DNA from: an uncultured Bacteroidales bacterium
GTDB lineage: Bacteria; Bacteroidota; Bacteroidia; Bacteroidales; F082
DNA: 38,765 nucleotides
Assembly (NCBI GenBank): GCA_905236635.1
Contig: CAJOCJ010000021.1
Span: 1 to 38,765 of the forward strand
Direction of reading: 5' to 3'
The notes under the pieces: model-generated
What the model was told of the DNA's origin: nothing
Seen by the model: only the letters and a program-made list of their open reading frames with translations
Database searches by the model: none
Program-made: the position numbers and the translations under genes
Shown: piece by piece, positions 9,048 through 18,548 of the stretch
Layout: the number at the start of each line of letters is the position of its first letter
Position numbering within the stretch: position 1 is the first letter of the stretch

Positions 9048-9056
9048 TAAGGTGTT

Positions 9057-9695
9057 ATGAGGTACAATTACGTGGCTATTGAGGGTACGATGGGCGCCGG
9101 TAAGACGACGCTATCGTCGATGATATCTCGTGATTTCAACGGGAAGCTTATTCTTGAAGAGTTTGAGCCCGACAAGAACCCATTTCTTGCCAAGTTCTAT
9201 GAGAATCCCGACAAATATGCCTTCCAGGTGGAGATGACTTTCTTGGCACTGCGTTTTCAGCAGCTCAAGGACAAGCTCGGCAACCTCGACCTATTCCACG
9301 ATTTCATCATATCCGATTATTATGTCGCCAAGTCGCTGATTTTTTCGCGCGAGAACCTTCAGCCCGACGAATATGACTTGTTCTCTAGGTTTTTCAATAT
9401 CATCTTCTCAAACATCCCCAAGCCCGAACTGATGGTGTATCTATATCTCGATGTCGAGCATTTGCAATACAACATCCGCAAACGTGGCAGGGATTACGAG
9501 CAGAAGATTGAGGACTCATATCTCGAGCATCTGCAGCAGGGTTATTTCGATTTCATCAAGCAGCAGAGTGATATGCGTATCTTGGTTTTGGATACCAATA
9601 ACATTGATTTTGTCGCCAACAGAAAAGACTACGAAAGGGTGGTGGAAGCTATCAACCAGCCGTATGATGTGGGCATTCACAGGTTGGTGTTATGA
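9057..9695 (+). CDS. Deoxynucleoside kinase (dAK/dGK family)
   Basis: 212 aa. The start MRYNYVAIEGTMGAGKTT carries the P-loop (residues 10-17). The motif ISDYYVAKSLIFS, the stretch PKPELMVYLYLDVEHL and the lid-like KRGRDYEQKIEDSYLE match the Bacteroidota branch of deoxynucleoside kinases that salvage purine deoxynucleosides to monophosphates. It follows folK with a 9-nt gap and ends at a strong bidirectional terminator. The exact nucleoside preference cannot be read from the sequence. Confidence 0.9.
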   Translation: MRYNYVAIEGTMGAGKTTLSSMISRDFNGKLILEEFEPDKNPFLAKFYENPDKYAFQVEMTFLALRFQQLKDKLGNLDLFHDFIISDYYVAKSLIFSRENLQPDEYDLFSRFFNIIFSNIPKPELMVYLYLDVEHLQYNIRKRGRDYEQKIEDSYLEHLQQGYFDFIKQQSDMRILVLDTNNIDFVANRKDYERVVEAINQPYDVGIHRLVL

Positions 9696-9700
9696 CAAAT

Positions 9701-9733
9701 AAAAAAAGCCTCCGAATCTCGGAGGCTTTTTTG
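9701..9733. terminator. Bidirectional terminator between the dNK and OmpA genes
   Basis: An 8-bp GC-rich stem GCCTCCGA/TCGGAGGC (9708-9726) with a 3-nt loop, flanked by seven A on the left and six T on the right. The symmetry lets it stop transcription from both converging genes. Confidence 0.9.
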
Positions 9734-9749
9734 TTGATTAAACCTAGCC

Positions 9750-11063
9750 TTACTTGACGTAGACCTGAGTTCTTCTGAGTGTTTCCAGAATGTCGTTGAG
9801 TTCTGGATACTGACCTCTCAACTGGTTCAATGTTTCAGTTGGGGTCTCAGAATTCTTAATCTTCTTTGCGATCTTGTCTTTGTCAGCGATGTTTGATTCA
9901 GCGAGAGCGTCATAGAAGCCCTTCCAGTCTGACCCCATGCCTTCTGATTCGAACTCGATACCTTCTGCTTTGTCACCAAGTTTTTCTTTGATGTACTCAG
10001 CTGTTGCGGTAGCGCGGTCCTCTGAAAGCTGCTGATTCTGTTCGTCGTTGCCTTCTGGTGAAGCATAACCAACGGTCTTGATGTTGGAAACTTCTCTACC
10101 AGCTTCGATGTCGTCGCTGACTTTCTTTGCTTCCTCTTCGTTGGCCTGTGTCTTCAACACTTCAGCTTTACCGGCTTTGAACTGGACGTGGACGTCTTTC
10201 TCTTCCCAAACAGCTTCGTCTTCTGCTTCAGCTGCCTGTGCTGCTTCTGCTTCAGCTGCTGCAGCCTGTTCAGCTCTGTCTTCTTCCATAGCGTCTTTCA
10301 CTGCCTCTTTGATGGCGTCAGCGCACTGGTCGCAGCTAGGTGTCATCTCTGATGGATCTGGGCATGTTGGGCAAGGTAAAATCTCTTTGCAGCCGAACTT
10401 GTATGCCAAGCCGATGTTTGCATATGCCCACCAGTCATCGTAATGGCTGCCTTTACCACCTCTACCATCGAGCCAGTCGGTTGACGTGTAGTTTGTAGCG
10501 AGGTCGATGTTAGCTCTGAAATGCTTTGTAAAGTTGAACATGAAGTTGACACCCATAGGGATCTGCATCACGTTTCTTCTGCCACCAATACCATCGCCAG
10601 GGTTGTTGTCTTTGTAACCAGTTTTAACAACATGACCATCTTCATACTTGGTGGTTGTTCTGTGATTCAGTAAACCCCAGCCAAGGTGAGGAACGATGCC
10701 GATAACGCGGTCAGCTTTGAATGAGAACAGCTGAAGAATATCGTAACCGACATTCATATTGAGCTGCATGGCCTTGCATTCGTCAATTTCAAAGAACTTG
10801 TCATACTTGCCTTTGAGTCTGATAACGTCAAAGTTAGCATAGATGTAGGCTGAGTTGTGGAAAACGTAACCGAAGTCTAAACCTGCATTCCAACTTGTCT
10901 GGTCAAATTTCCAAGGCTGGTTGTCAGCGAACAACTGTGTACCACCACCTTCAATACCAATGAACCAATAGTTGGAAGGATTAGCCTGCTCCTGTGCGAA
11001 GATTGTCACCGGAATAAGTGCCAAAGCGATTAACAACGCTTTTTTTAATGTAGATTTAATCAT
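9750..11063 (-). CDS. OmpA-family outer membrane protein
   Basis: I place the start at the ATG at 11063 (MIKSTLKKALLIALALIPV), which gives a normal signal peptide. The longer reading to 11117 would begin upstream of the -7 box. The 437-aa product has an N-terminal beta-barrel region, then a Cys-rich link (CPTCPDP...CDQCADA), then a long Ala/Glu-rich acidic linker. The C-terminal OmpA domain contains NIKTVGYASPEGNDEQNQ and LSEDRATATAEYI, the peptidoglycan-binding pattern. Its role is structural, tying the outer membrane to peptidoglycan, possibly with slow porin activity. The two Cys pairs in the hinge could form disulfides. It is monocistronic with its own promoter. Confidence 0.92.
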   Translation of the reverse strand: MIKSTLKKALLIALALIPVTIFAQEQANPSNYWFIGIEGGGTQLFADNQPWKFDQTSWNAGLDFGYVFHNSAYIYANFDVIRLKGKYDKFFEIDECKAMQLNMNVGYDILQLFSFKADRVIGIVPHLGWGLLNHRTTTKYEDGHVVKTGYKDNNPGDGIGGRRNVMQIPMGVNFMFNFTKHFRANIDLATNYTSTDWLDGRGGKGSHYDDWWAYANIGLAYKFGCKEILPCPTCPDPSEMTPSCDQCADAIKEAVKDAMEEDRAEQAAAAEAEAAQAAEAEDEAVWEEKDVHVQFKAGKAEVLKTQANEEEAKKVSDDIEAGREVSNIKTVGYASPEGNDEQNQQLSEDRATATAEYIKEKLGDKAEGIEFESEGMGSDWKGFYDALAESNIADKDKIAKKIKNSETPTETLNQLRGQYPELNDILETLRRTQVYVK

Positions 11064-11106
11064 AATTATTAATTTTTTTAATATTTGTTTGCAATATTTC
11101 GACCTG

Positions 11107-11114
11107 CAAAAATA
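11107..11114 (-). promoter_or_regulatory. -7 box for the OmpA gene (TATTTTTG on minus strand)
   Basis: The plus strand CAAAAATA gives TATTTTTG on the minus strand, 43 nt upstream of the chosen ATG at 11063. This supports the shorter start. The flanking 11115-11170 is A/T-run rich. Confidence 0.6.
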
Positions 11115-11216
11115 CAACTTTTTTTAATACAAAAACAAAAAAACATATTTTTTTTCAAAAAAAATTATTTTTCCATAATGTCTGATAGTCAATAAATTAT
11201 AAAGGTGTTGTGTTTG

Positions 11217-11747
11217 TCATAAGAATTTTTGTAAATCTTCAAACAAATGATACATGACAATTCCTCCGCTAACAGACACGTTTAATGAATGTTTTGTGCC
11301 TTCTTGTGGTATCTCGACGGCCTGCTCGCAATAATGCAAAACCGCGTCATCGACCCCATCGACCTCGTTGCCAAAAATGTATGCCGATTTTTCCGGAGTT
11401 TGGAATTCGTCAAGCTTGATACTTCCTTCCACCTGCTCAACCGCAAAAATCCTATAACCATTTCTCTTCAGGTGCTCGCAGGCCTCGGCTGTCGTTGGGA
11501 AATATTGCCAGTCAACACTCTCATCGGCGCCAAGGGCTGTCTTGTGAATCTCACGATGCGGCGGACGGGCCGTGATACCGCAAAGATATATCGCCTCAAT
11601 GCGAAATGCGTCGGCAGTCCTGAAAAACGAACCGACATTCTCCATTGAACGGATATTGTCGAGTACAATGATTGCTGGCAACTTCGTAACGCTATGATAC
11701 TCAGTTACATCCAATCTGTTTAATTCGGGCATAGTAAGCTTTCGCAT
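11217..11747 (-). CDS. TrmH/SpoU-family RNA 2'-O-methyltransferase
   Basis: A SPOUT-fold SAM-dependent methyltransferase acting on the ribose 2'-OH of tRNA or rRNA. I start it at the ATG at 11747 (MRKLTMPEL, 176 aa), just downstream of a TATTTTTG box; the ORF extends 17 codons further, but that start would lie upstream of the box. The three SpoU motifs are clear: LDNIRSMENVGSFFRTADAF, YIFGNEVDGVDD, and a C-terminal VEIPQEGTKHSLNVSVSGG that forms the trefoil knot. It is short, without an N-terminal substrate-binding domain, so the RNA target cannot be named. Confidence 0.92.
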   Translation of the reverse strand: MRKLTMPELNRLDVTEYHSVTKLPAIIVLDNIRSMENVGSFFRTADAFRIEAIYLCGITARPPHREIHKTALGADESVDWQYFPTTAEACEHLKRNGYRIFAVEQVEGSIKLDEFQTPEKSAYIFGNEVDGVDDAVLHYCEQAVEIPQEGTKHSLNVSVSGGIVMYHLFEDLQKFL

Positions 11748-11764
11748 TGTCGAAAATATTTTTG

Positions 11765-11772
11765 CAAAAATA
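11765..11772 (-). promoter_or_regulatory. -7 box for the SpoU methyltransferase (TATTTTTG on minus strand)
   Basis: The plus strand CAAAAATA at 11765-11772. It lies 17 nt upstream of the ATG at 11747 and supports that start. Confidence 0.55.
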
Positions 11773-11806
11773 GTTAAAAAAATGTGGCGACTCAGCAAAA
11801 ATTTTG

Positions 11807-11814
11807 TAATTTTG
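11807..11814 (+). promoter_or_regulatory. -7 box for mutS (TAATTTTG)
   Basis: TAATTTTG matches TAnnTTTG, 40 nt before the mutS ATG. It diverges from the SpoU promoter. Confidence 0.55.
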
Positions 11815-11854
11815 TAAACAATTTTATGAGTGGTTTTCTCAAATCTTTCTTTCT

Positions 11855-14461
11855 ATGGCAAATTCGAACGATACTCCATTGATGAAGCAGTATTATGCGT
11901 TCAAGGCGAAATATCCTGAGGCAATGCTGCTGTTCCGCGTGGGTGATTTTTATGAGACATATGGCGAGGATGCGGTTAGGGCGTCACAGATTCTGGGTAT
12001 CATTCTGACACGCCGTAACAATGGTGCTGCCGCTGGTGCAGAGATGGCCGGTTTTCCGCATCATGCACTCGATACATATCTTCCAAAACTGGTGCGTGCA
12101 GGTCTGAAAGTCGCTGTGTGTGAACAACTTGAGGATCCGAAGGCAGCAAAAGGCATAGTGAAACGTGGCGTGGTGGAGCTTGTCACACCGGGCATCACAT
12201 ATAACGACAATGTGCTGATACAAAAAGAGAATAATTTCCTCGCATCGGTGCATCTTGAGAAAGATATAAGCGGAGTAGCGTTTCTGGATGTCTCGACAGG
12301 CGAATTTTACCTTACTCAAGGCAATAATGAGTATGTCGATAAACTTATGCAGAGTTTCAACCCTTCGGAGGTGCTGTGCCAACGCAATAAACGTCGTGAT
12401 TTTATTGAGGCTTTCGGCGATAAGTATTTTCTTACGGTGTTCGATGACTGGGTCTTTACCGATGACTATGCCCGCGATATCCTGACACGTCATTTCAACA
12501 CCACTTCGCTGAAAGGTTTTGGCGTTGATGACTTCCCGAAAGGCATAGTTGCTGCTGGCGCTGCGATTCATTATCTACATGAGACTCAACACGATAAGAT
12601 AGATTATATTACCTCGCTTTCGCGAATCGACGAGGGGCAGTTTGTGTGGCTCGACAAATTCACAATCCGTAATCTCGAACTGCTGAATACGCCTAATCCT
12701 AACGCGAAGACACTCATTGACGTTATCGACAAAACCGTGTCGCCGATGGGTTCACGACTGTTAAGACGTTGGATGTCATTGCCTTTGAAAAACAAAGAGC
12801 AGATCCAGGCGCGTTATGAGGTAGTTGATTATTTCTATAAGAATCGCGATGTCATCACTAAATTTCAGGATGCGATACGCCAAGTCGGTGATCTTGAACG
12901 ACTTATCTCCAAAGTGTCGCTCGCTCGGGTGAACCCTCGCGAGCTCCTGCAGGTGGCCAACGCCCTCGAACAGATAGAAATCATTCGCGAACTATGCCAA
13001 GCGAGCGACAATACAGCTGTGAAGGCTTATGCCGAACAGTTAAATCCTTGTAAATCAATAAGAGAGAGAATAAAAAAAGAGATTCGTCAGGATGCGCCGG
13101 CGGTGACTTCCAAAGGCAACTTTATAGCCGATGGCGTGAATGAGGAGCTCGATGACTTACGTAACCTCTCGAGGTCGGGGAAAGACTACCTTATTAATAT
13201 CCAGCGCCGCGAAATGGAGGCGACAGGCATCTCATCGCTGAAAGTGGGATTCAACAACGTGTTTGGATATTATCTTGAGGTTACGAACACGCATAAAGAC
13301 AAGGTGCCTGCCGAGTGGATCCGCAAGCAAACACTGGCAAATGCGGAGCGTTACATTACCGAGGAACTGAAGGAATACGAACAAAAGATATTGGGCGCGG
13401 AGGAAAAGATACAAGTCATTGAAGAACAAGTTTATTCTGAACTGATAGCGGCAACTGCTGAGTTCGTGGCACCGATACAGCTTGACGCGTCTCTCGTCGC
13501 AAAAATAGACTGTCTGGTCAACTTCGGATATATCGCCCTAAACAACAACTATGTCATGCCGACGGTTGACGAGTCGTATGTCATTGATATTAAAGACGGC
13601 AGGCATCCTGTCATAGAGCAGATGATGCCAGTAGGTGAGGAGTATATCTCAAATGACGTGTATCTCGACCGTGAGAAGCAGCAAATCATGATTATCACTG
13701 GCCCTAACATGTCAGGTAAGTCAGCGTTGTTGAGGCAGACGGCACTCATCGTTTTGCTTGCACAGATAGGCTCGTTCGTGCCTGCTTCGGCGGCGCGCAT
13801 CGGCCTTGTGGACAAGATATTTACAAGAGTCGGCGCCTCGGATAACATCTCTTCCGGCGAATCGACGTTCATGGTGGAAATGAACGAAACCGCTTCGATT
13901 TTGAACAATGTCTCGAATAGAAGTCTGATTCTGTTGGATGAGATTGGCCGTGGAACCAGCACCTACGACGGTATCAGCATAGCATGGGCGATCACTGAAT
14001 ACCTGCACGAGCATCCGACGATGCGCGCCAAGGTGATGTTCGCCACTCATTATCACGAGCTCAACGAGATGGAGTCAACATTCAAGAGGATTAAAAACTA
14101 CCATGTGACCGTGAAAGAAGTTGGCAATAAAGTGGTGTTTTTAAGAAAGCTCAAGAGAGGCGGCAGTGCCCACAGTTTCGGTATCCATGTAGCGGCGATG
14201 GCGGGTATGCCTCGCAAGGTCATCGACAGGGCTGACGCATTACTGTCGATGCTTGAGAAGTCGCACTCTCACGAAAACCTCGACGAGGCCGTGAAAGAAA
14301 GCAAACAGGTTGACAACATGCAGCTCAGCTTTATCCAGCTTGATGACCCGCTTTTGCTGCAGATCAAAGACGATATTCTCAACATAAACATCGACACCTT
14401 GACACCGGTCGAGGCACTGATGAAGCTCAATGAGATCAAGAAAATGTTGAAAAATTATTGA
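11855..14461 (+). CDS. mutS: DNA mismatch repair protein MutS
   Basis: 868 aa, full length for MutS1. The N-terminal mismatch-binding domain has [18 protein letters not shown] and the GDFYE motif whose Phe-Glu pair contacts the mismatch. The ATPase has Walker A GPNMSGKS (about 616-623), the signature region [11 protein letters not shown], Walker [17 protein letters not shown] and FATHYHEL. MutS recognises mismatches and small loops in new DNA and recruits MutL. It starts at the ATG at 11855 and stands alone, followed by a spacer and the tRNA cluster. Confidence 0.98.
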   Translation: MANSNDTPLMKQYYAFKAKYPEAMLLFRVGDFYETYGEDAVRASQILGIILTRRNNGAAAGAEMAGFPHHALDTYLPKLVRAGLKVAVCEQLEDPKAAKGIVKRGVVELVTPGITYNDNVLIQKENNFLASVHLEKDISGVAFLDVSTGEFYLTQGNNEYVDKLMQSFNPSEVLCQRNKRRDFIEAFGDKYFLTVFDDWVFTDDYARDILTRHFNTTSLKGFGVDDFPKGIVAAGAAIHYLHETQHDKIDYITSLSRIDEGQFVWLDKFTIRNLELLNTPNPNAKTLIDVIDKTVSPMGSRLLRRWMSLPLKNKEQIQARYEVVDYFYKNRDVITKFQDAIRQVGDLERLISKVSLARVNPRELLQVANALEQIEIIRELCQASDNTAVKAYAEQLNPCKSIRERIKKEIRQDAPAVTSKGNFIADGVNEELDDLRNLSRSGKDYLINIQRREMEATGISSLKVGFNNVFGYYLEVTNTHKDKVPAEWIRKQTLANAERYITEELKEYEQKILGAEEKIQVIEEQVYSELIAATAEFVAPIQLDASLVAKIDCLVNFGYIALNNNYVMPTVDESYVIDIKDGRHPVIEQMMPVGEEYISNDVYLDREKQQIMIITGPNMSGKSALLRQTALIVLLAQIGSFVPASAARIGLVDKIFTRVGASDNISSGESTFMVEMNETASILNNVSNRSLILLDEIGRGTSTYDGISIAWAITEYLHEHPTMRAKVMFATHYHELNEMESTFKRIKNYHVTVKEVGNKVVFLRKLKRGGSAHSFGIHVAAMAGMPRKVIDRADALLSMLEKSHSHENLDEAVKESKQVDNMQLSFIQLDDPLLLQIKDDILNINIDTLTPVEALMKLNEIKKMLKNY

Positions 14462-14470
14462 TTTTTTTTA

Positions 14471-14498
14471 GTTTAGAGTTTAGAGTTTAGAGTTTAAA
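14471..14498. repeat. Short tandem repeat, 7-bp unit GTTTAGA
   Basis: Three exact GTTTAGA units and a decayed fourth (GTTTAAA) directly after mutS. This is the type of AT-rich short-period repeat that occurs between genes in many Bacteroidota. Confidence 0.8.
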
Positions 14499-14604
14499 GT
14501 AGTTGAAAAGTGGAGAGTTGGTAGTTTGTAGTGATTGATAATCAAACAATTATAATCAGGAAAAATTTTTTCATAATTTTTTATTATCATATTTAAAAAA
14601 GTCG

Positions 14605-14612
14605 TATTTTTG
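14605..14612 (+). promoter_or_regulatory. -7 box for the tRNA cluster (TATTTTTG)
   Basis: TATTTTTGCACCGC matches TAnnTTTG. The expected start is near 14618, about 150 nt before the first tRNA-Gly. The remainder of the 304-bp gap after mutS (14462-14765) is the GTTTAGA repeat, AT-rich DNA and the structured leader described separately. Confidence 0.6.
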
Positions 14613-14622
14613 CACCGCAAAA

Positions 14623-14676
14623 GAAAAGTGCGAACTTTTCGGAGCAGCGAGCGCAAGAAAATTCTTGCAATGAAAG
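14623..14676 (+). repeat. Leader hairpin and decayed copy of the tRNA-spacer element
   Basis: GAAAAGT-GCGA-ACTTTTC forms a 7-bp hairpin (14623-14640). It runs into GGAGCAGCGAG, the left arm of the element at 14686, followed by an inner hairpin GCAAGAA-AA-TTCTTGC (14653-14668) and GAAAG. The right-arm core CCGAGTCGCGAC is missing, so this looks like a truncated copy. Confidence 0.6.
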
Positions 14677-14685
14677 TCATGCGGA

Positions 14686-14748
14686 CTTCTTGGAGCAGCG
14701 AGAGCAGAAGCAAAGCTTGCTTTGATTCTGCCGAGTCGCGACAAGAAG
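14686..14748 (+). repeat. Structured repeat element, copy A (tRNA-Gly leader)
   Basis: Outer stem CTTCTTG (14686-14692) pairs with CAAGAAG (14742-14748). GGAGCAGCGAGAGC faces GCCGAGTCGCGAC with two tandem G.A/A.G steps, and GCAGAA and CAAAG pair with TTCTGC and CTTTG around a CTTG loop. A second small hairpin, CTGGC-GAA-GCCAG (14753-14765), abuts the first tRNA base. Function unknown. Confidence 0.7.
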
Positions 14749-14765
14749 CCGACTGGCGAAGCCAG

Positions 14766-14838
<73 letters not shown>

Positions 14839-14876
14839 CACGGTTCTTTGAATTAGAATCCATCGTTCCAAGCGGA

Positions 14877-14939
14877 CTTTTTGGAGCAGCGAGAGCAAAA
14901 TCAAATTGAAAATTTGTTTTGCCGAGTCGCGACAAAAAG
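14877..14939 (+). repeat. Structured repeat element, copy B (between the two tRNA-Gly genes)
   Basis: Outer stem CTTTTTG (14877-14883) pairs with CAAAAAG (14933-14939). The core GGAGCAGCGAGAGC / GCCGAGTCGCGAC is the same as in copy A. The inner stem GCAAAA-T-CAAATT pairs with AATTTG-TTTTGC around GAA. A further hairpin (14940-14966) pairs CCGCAATTTTT with AAAAATTGCGG and takes in the first four bases of tRNA-Gly copy 2. Confidence 0.7.
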
Positions 14940-14962
14940 CCGCAATTTTTGGGACAAAAATT

Positions 14963-15035
<73 letters not shown>

Positions 15036-15048
15036 CAAATAAATAAGT

Positions 15049-15133
15049 GCCTGAGTGGCGGAATCGGTAGACGCGCCGGACTTAAAATCCTGTGTCCATT
15101 GTGGACGTGCCGGTTCGACCCCGGCCTCAGGTA
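15049..15133 (+). tRNA. tRNA-Leu (UAA)
   Basis: 85 nt, class II with a long variable arm (TGTCCATTGTGGACG). Acceptor GCCTGAG pairs with CTCAGGT (first pair G.U), and the discriminator is A. The anticodon loop CTTAAAA gives UAA. One C.U mismatch sits in the anticodon stem, as I recall for related Bacteroides tRNA-Leu. It lies 13 nt after tRNA-Gly copy 2 and is convergent with the yitT-like gene. Confidence 0.95.
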
Positions 15134-15149
15134 CTGAAATAAAATCCCC

Positions 15150-16046
15150 TTATTTTCTTATCATTTCAAAGCCTTGTCCATAGGCTCCCATCACCATGTT
15201 CATGGTCATGAACGCCTTAGGATCTTCTTCCTTGACGATACGGAAGATCTGCTGCGACTCGCGTTTGTGTGTGACTACCATCAGGATGTCGCCGTCGCGT
15301 TTTGTATACCAGCCTGTTCCTTTGATGACTGTCACTCCGCGGTGCATCTCGTTGATGATGCGGTCGGCTACCTTTTCAGGATGTGAGGTGAAGATGAAAG
15401 CCTGCACCGACTGCTTGTTACCCGTAAGCACCAAGTCGATGCAATAGCTGCAGATGCCCATGGTCACAAAACCATAGATGATGGTCTGGATCTTGTCGCT
15501 TTCCACAACAAAATATGAGCATCCGATGATTATAACGTCTAAAAACAATATTACTTTGCCTTGTGAAATATTACGGTATTTACATACCATCATGGCGACG
15601 ATGTCGGTGCCGCCAGTGCTGCCGCCTTGAGTGAATGCTATGCCGATAGAGATGCCAGCAAGTCCGCCGCCGATAATAGCCGAGAGGAACTTTTCATCGA
15701 CAAAGAGAGGCATCTCGCCTGCCAGCATAGGTTCAGTGATATAACGCTGTAAAACGTAGAAAAACACTGAAGCCACGATGATGGAATACACCGTTTTTAT
15801 GCCAAAAGAAGGTCCCAAAACTTTCAGCGATATCAGCACCAAAATAGCGTTGATGACGAATACCGACATACCGGTTGAGATGCCTGTGGCATAAAATATT
15901 AATGTGGCAATACCGCTCACTCCGCCACCCAACACGTGGTTGGGGATGAGGAATGCTGTCCATCCGAAAGCCATCATCAACAAGGCAAGAGTGATGATGA
16001 CGTAACGTTTTATTTCGGCTAATACGTTGACTTCAGTGTTTTTCAT
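15150..16046 (-). CDS. YitT family membrane protein (DUF161 + DUF2179)
   Basis: 298 aa. About five to six membrane segments cover residues 12-200. The family motif region IPNHVLGGGVSGIATLI lies near residue 30 and FTQGGSTGGTDIVAMM near residue 140. The C-terminal 90 residues form the soluble DUF2179 domain (AFIFTSHPEKVADRIINEM, RGVTVIKGTGWYT). The function of YitT proteins is not established; a transport role is usually assumed. It is the third gene of an operon behind two exported C1B peptidases, 12 nt after the second one. Confidence 0.9.
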   Translation of the reverse strand: MKNTEVNVLAEIKRYVIITLALLMMAFGWTAFLIPNHVLGGGVSGIATLIFYATGISTGMSVFVINAILVLISLKVLGPSFGIKTVYSIIVASVFFYVLQRYITEPMLAGEMPLFVDEKFLSAIIGGGLAGISIGIAFTQGGSTGGTDIVAMMVCKYRNISQGKVILFLDVIIIGCSYFVVESDKIQTIIYGFVTMGICSYCIDLVLTGNKQSVQAFIFTSHPEKVADRIINEMHRGVTVIKGTGWYTKRDGDILMVVTHKRESQQIFRIVKEEDPKAFMTMNMVMGAYGQGFEMIRK

Positions 16047-16058
16047 TATTCCTAATTT

Positions 16059-17306
16059 TTACTTGATTCCGAGTTTCTTCTTTATTGATTTTGGAAGAGC
16101 GTCTTTGTGAACCACATAGTTCAATGTCTTATAGCGCACGAAGGCTTCTGATGCATACCATAATCCGTGGTAGTTGCCTGCGTCGCCCCATGAGTTCTTG
16201 ACGAGGAAATAGACGTTGCCCATCTGGTCTTTAGCCTTACCATAGATCACCATGCCGTGGTCATCGGTAGTCTCGAAGTTGTTATATGCGTCGAGACGCT
16301 CCTGGTCGTTGACCCAGCGTTGTGGCGTAGGTTTGTTCATGGCCTCTTTCTGGCGGTCGGCGGCGCTCAGTCCGTTCCAATGTGCGAAGTCAGTGCCCGA
16401 TTTGTCGGCTGCTGCATTTTCAAGGTCTGGAAGCACGCAGATGCCTGCCATCTTGCCACGGAGCCAGCCTTTCTCGCTGACGTCGGCACCCCATGCGATA
16501 GGGTAGTCGTTGTCGATTGCGTTGTTCATCACCTCCATGAACTCGTCGATAGGGAGGTTGTAAGCCATGCCCCAGCGCCAGTTGTCCTGTACCTCGATGA
16601 CGAATGGCTCATACCATGGCTGGTGTGCAAATGATGCGAGGTTGACGTAATCGTCCATGTTCAATCCTGTCGATTTGGCAAACTCCATTGGGGTGTATTT
16701 CTTGCCGTTATAGGTGAATTCCTCAGGACATTTGCCGATGTAGGCGTCGAGGATGCCATTGAAAGCGGTCTTCCAGAGTGGAGTGTGTTTCTCATCGGTG
16801 CCGATTTGGAGAGTCTTGCATTTTGTCGCCACTGCTTCGATGAATGGGTCGCAAACGGTTGAAAACTCTGAGAAATCGCTGAGGCTATCGCCGTGCATCT
16901 GGCCAGCTCTCATCTCTTCGTCAGGGACGAGGCCGTAGTGTTTGATGGCGTAGATAACATCGCCGAACGAGCCGCCTTGTGAGAATGACACGTCACCATG
17001 GGTGCGGACTGCCTTCTCAGCGCGGTCTTCATAGGTCTTGCGGACGATATACATCTCCGAGAAATCGTATTCAGGCTTGCCCATACGGAGTAATTCGGCC
17101 TCAAAGAAACCGAGTGTCGAGTAGCACCAGCATGTGCCTGCTCTGTTCTGGTCTTTCACAGATGTGATAGGCAATTCCTTGATGATCTCAAATTTGTAGC
17201 CTTCGCCTTCATCGGCTTTAGGTTCTCCTTGCGGAGGCATCGGTTGTGCGAATGTTGACACGCTGAACAACATCGCAGCGGTCAGTAAGAAGTGTTTGAA
17301 TTTCAT
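16059..17306 (-). CDS. Exported C1B (bleomycin hydrolase/PepC-like) cysteine peptidase, paralogue 1
   Basis: 415 aa with a signal peptide (1-20, ending STFA-Q). The papain-type catalytic residues are visible: Cys59 in RAGTCWCYS, His350 in TTDDHGMVIYG and Asn371 in VKNSWGD; Gln53 (DQNRAG) fits the oxyanion position. Bleomycin hydrolases are usually cytosolic aminopeptidases forming hexamers. The signal peptide indicates an exported version that probably trims peptides in the periplasm. It follows its paralogue by 13 nt and precedes the YitT gene. Confidence 0.9.
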   Translation of the reverse strand: MKFKHFLLTAAMLFSVSTFAQPMPPQGEPKADEGEGYKFEIIKELPITSVKDQNRAGTCWCYSTLGFFEAELLRMGKPEYDFSEMYIVRKTYEDRAEKAVRTHGDVSFSQGGSFGDVIYAIKHYGLVPDEEMRAGQMHGDSLSDFSEFSTVCDPFIEAVATKCKTLQIGTDEKHTPLWKTAFNGILDAYIGKCPEEFTYNGKKYTPMEFAKSTGLNMDDYVNLASFAHQPWYEPFVIEVQDNWRWGMAYNLPIDEFMEVMNNAIDNDYPIAWGADVSEKGWLRGKMAGICVLPDLENAAADKSGTDFAHWNGLSAADRQKEAMNKPTPQRWVNDQERLDAYNNFETTDDHGMVIYGKAKDQMGNVYFLVKNSWGDAGNYHGLWYASEAFVRYKTLNYVVHKDALPKSIKKKLGIK

Positions 17307-17319
17307 TGATTTATAATTT

Positions 17320-18519
17320 TTAATTGATATTTAAATTTTTCTTCATTCCGTCGCTGAAAGCTTCTTTGTTTACTGTAAAGAAGACAGTGTGAAGCTTCAC
17401 AAACTCCTCCGAGCAGTACCAGTATCCTTTGTATGGTCCCGTCTCGCCCCATGAGTTCTTTACCTTATAATACTTGGTGCCGTTCTGGTCGTGGGCGATG
17501 CCGACGATGAGCATGCTATGGTCGTCGCCAGTGCTCCAGTCGTCGTATGCCTGCTGATGAATCTCGGCGGTGATTTCCTTTTCTGGCATCACATATTCAA
17601 AGGAGTATTGCTTCTCAAGTACTTCCTCATCGGTCATCTTCTTGAAGGCCTTAGGGTTGCTCTCGCGGATCTTGTTGACATCGTCTTCGGGTACTACGGC
17701 GACGCCTGCTTTGCGAGAGAAGCCTTTATCGCTGACATCCTGTGCCCAGCCTACGGTATATCCATTGTTTAAGGCGTTGTCAAGCTCGGCCATCATCTCA
17801 TCAAAATCCATGTTGTATGTCAGGGTGCCTGTCCAGTTGTCGGGAATCTGCAGCATGAAAGGTTTGTACTGCTCCTGGTCCATGAATGATGTGAACTGCA
17901 CGTAGTCGTTGATGTCGAGTTTATACTTTTTAGCGAAAGATTTCGGGTCGTATTTGACGCCGTTGTATTCAAACTCCTCCGGTACCTCGCCGAGATACGC
18001 ATCGAGCAGACCATTCACAGCTTTGGGATATGTCTCGAAGAGTATACGTCCGCTGCTTTTCTTGGTGACGATTTTGGCATAGCCTTCGATAGCGTTCTGA
18101 AGCTCGCCGTGGTTGTGGTTCTCGAAGCCTTCCATGAAGCCTGGGTATGCCTCATCGGTGATCATCCCGTTTTCATTGACAGCGTAAAGGACATCGAACA
18201 CCTCGCCTCCGCAGCTAAGGTTGGTGACGCCGTGCATCTTCACAAAACGGTCGAATTTTTTGGCATAAGCCCAGCGTACAAAAAACATCTCCGAAAGGTT
18301 AAGAGTCTCGTCATATTTTCTCAAAATCTCAGCTTCCACAAAGCCTGTGCCGGCAAAACACCAGCATGTTCCCGACTTAGCTTGATTTTGTACGATGGTA
18401 TGCGGAACCTCTACGTCATCGGTAATCTGATAAACCGACTTGTCGTTTTTTTGCGCCTGCAAAGAGAGGGTAAAAAGCATCACAAATGCTAATAGAACTA
18501 TACTTCTGAACGTTTTCAT
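17320..18519 (-). CDS. Exported C1B (bleomycin hydrolase/PepC-like) cysteine peptidase, paralogue 2
   Basis: 399 aa with a signal peptide (1-22, SLQAQ). The catalytic set is Cys52 (KSGTCWCFAG), His334 (GDDHSMLIVG) and Asn355 (VKNSWGETG). It aligns with the downstream paralogue along its whole length, including the EFEYNGVKYDPKSFAKK segment, so the pair arose by tandem duplication and then diverged. It is the first gene of a three-gene minus-strand operon (peptidase, peptidase, YitT), driven from a TATTTTTG box 30 nt upstream. Confidence 0.9.
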   Translation of the reverse strand: MKTFRSIVLLAFVMLFTLSLQAQKNDKSVYQITDDVEVPHTIVQNQAKSGTCWCFAGTGFVEAEILRKYDETLNLSEMFFVRWAYAKKFDRFVKMHGVTNLSCGGEVFDVLYAVNENGMITDEAYPGFMEGFENHNHGELQNAIEGYAKIVTKKSSGRILFETYPKAVNGLLDAYLGEVPEEFEYNGVKYDPKSFAKKYKLDINDYVQFTSFMDQEQYKPFMLQIPDNWTGTLTYNMDFDEMMAELDNALNNGYTVGWAQDVSDKGFSRKAGVAVVPEDDVNKIRESNPKAFKKMTDEEVLEKQYSFEYVMPEKEITAEIHQQAYDDWSTGDDHSMLIVGIAHDQNGTKYYKVKNSWGETGPYKGYWYCSEEFVKLHTVFFTVNKEAFSDGMKKNLNIN

Positions 18520-18548
18520 CTTTTAAATTTTAAATTAGTTTTAACCTA

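Noticed and set aside
11064..11117. Longer N-terminus of the OmpA-family protein
   Set aside because: It would start upstream of the TATTTTTG box and bury the signal peptide; the ATG at 11063 gives a normal signal sequence.
11984..12571. 195-aa minus-strand ORF opposite mutS
   Set aside because: Antisense to the conserved MutS N-terminal domains, with unlikely composition and no family resemblance.
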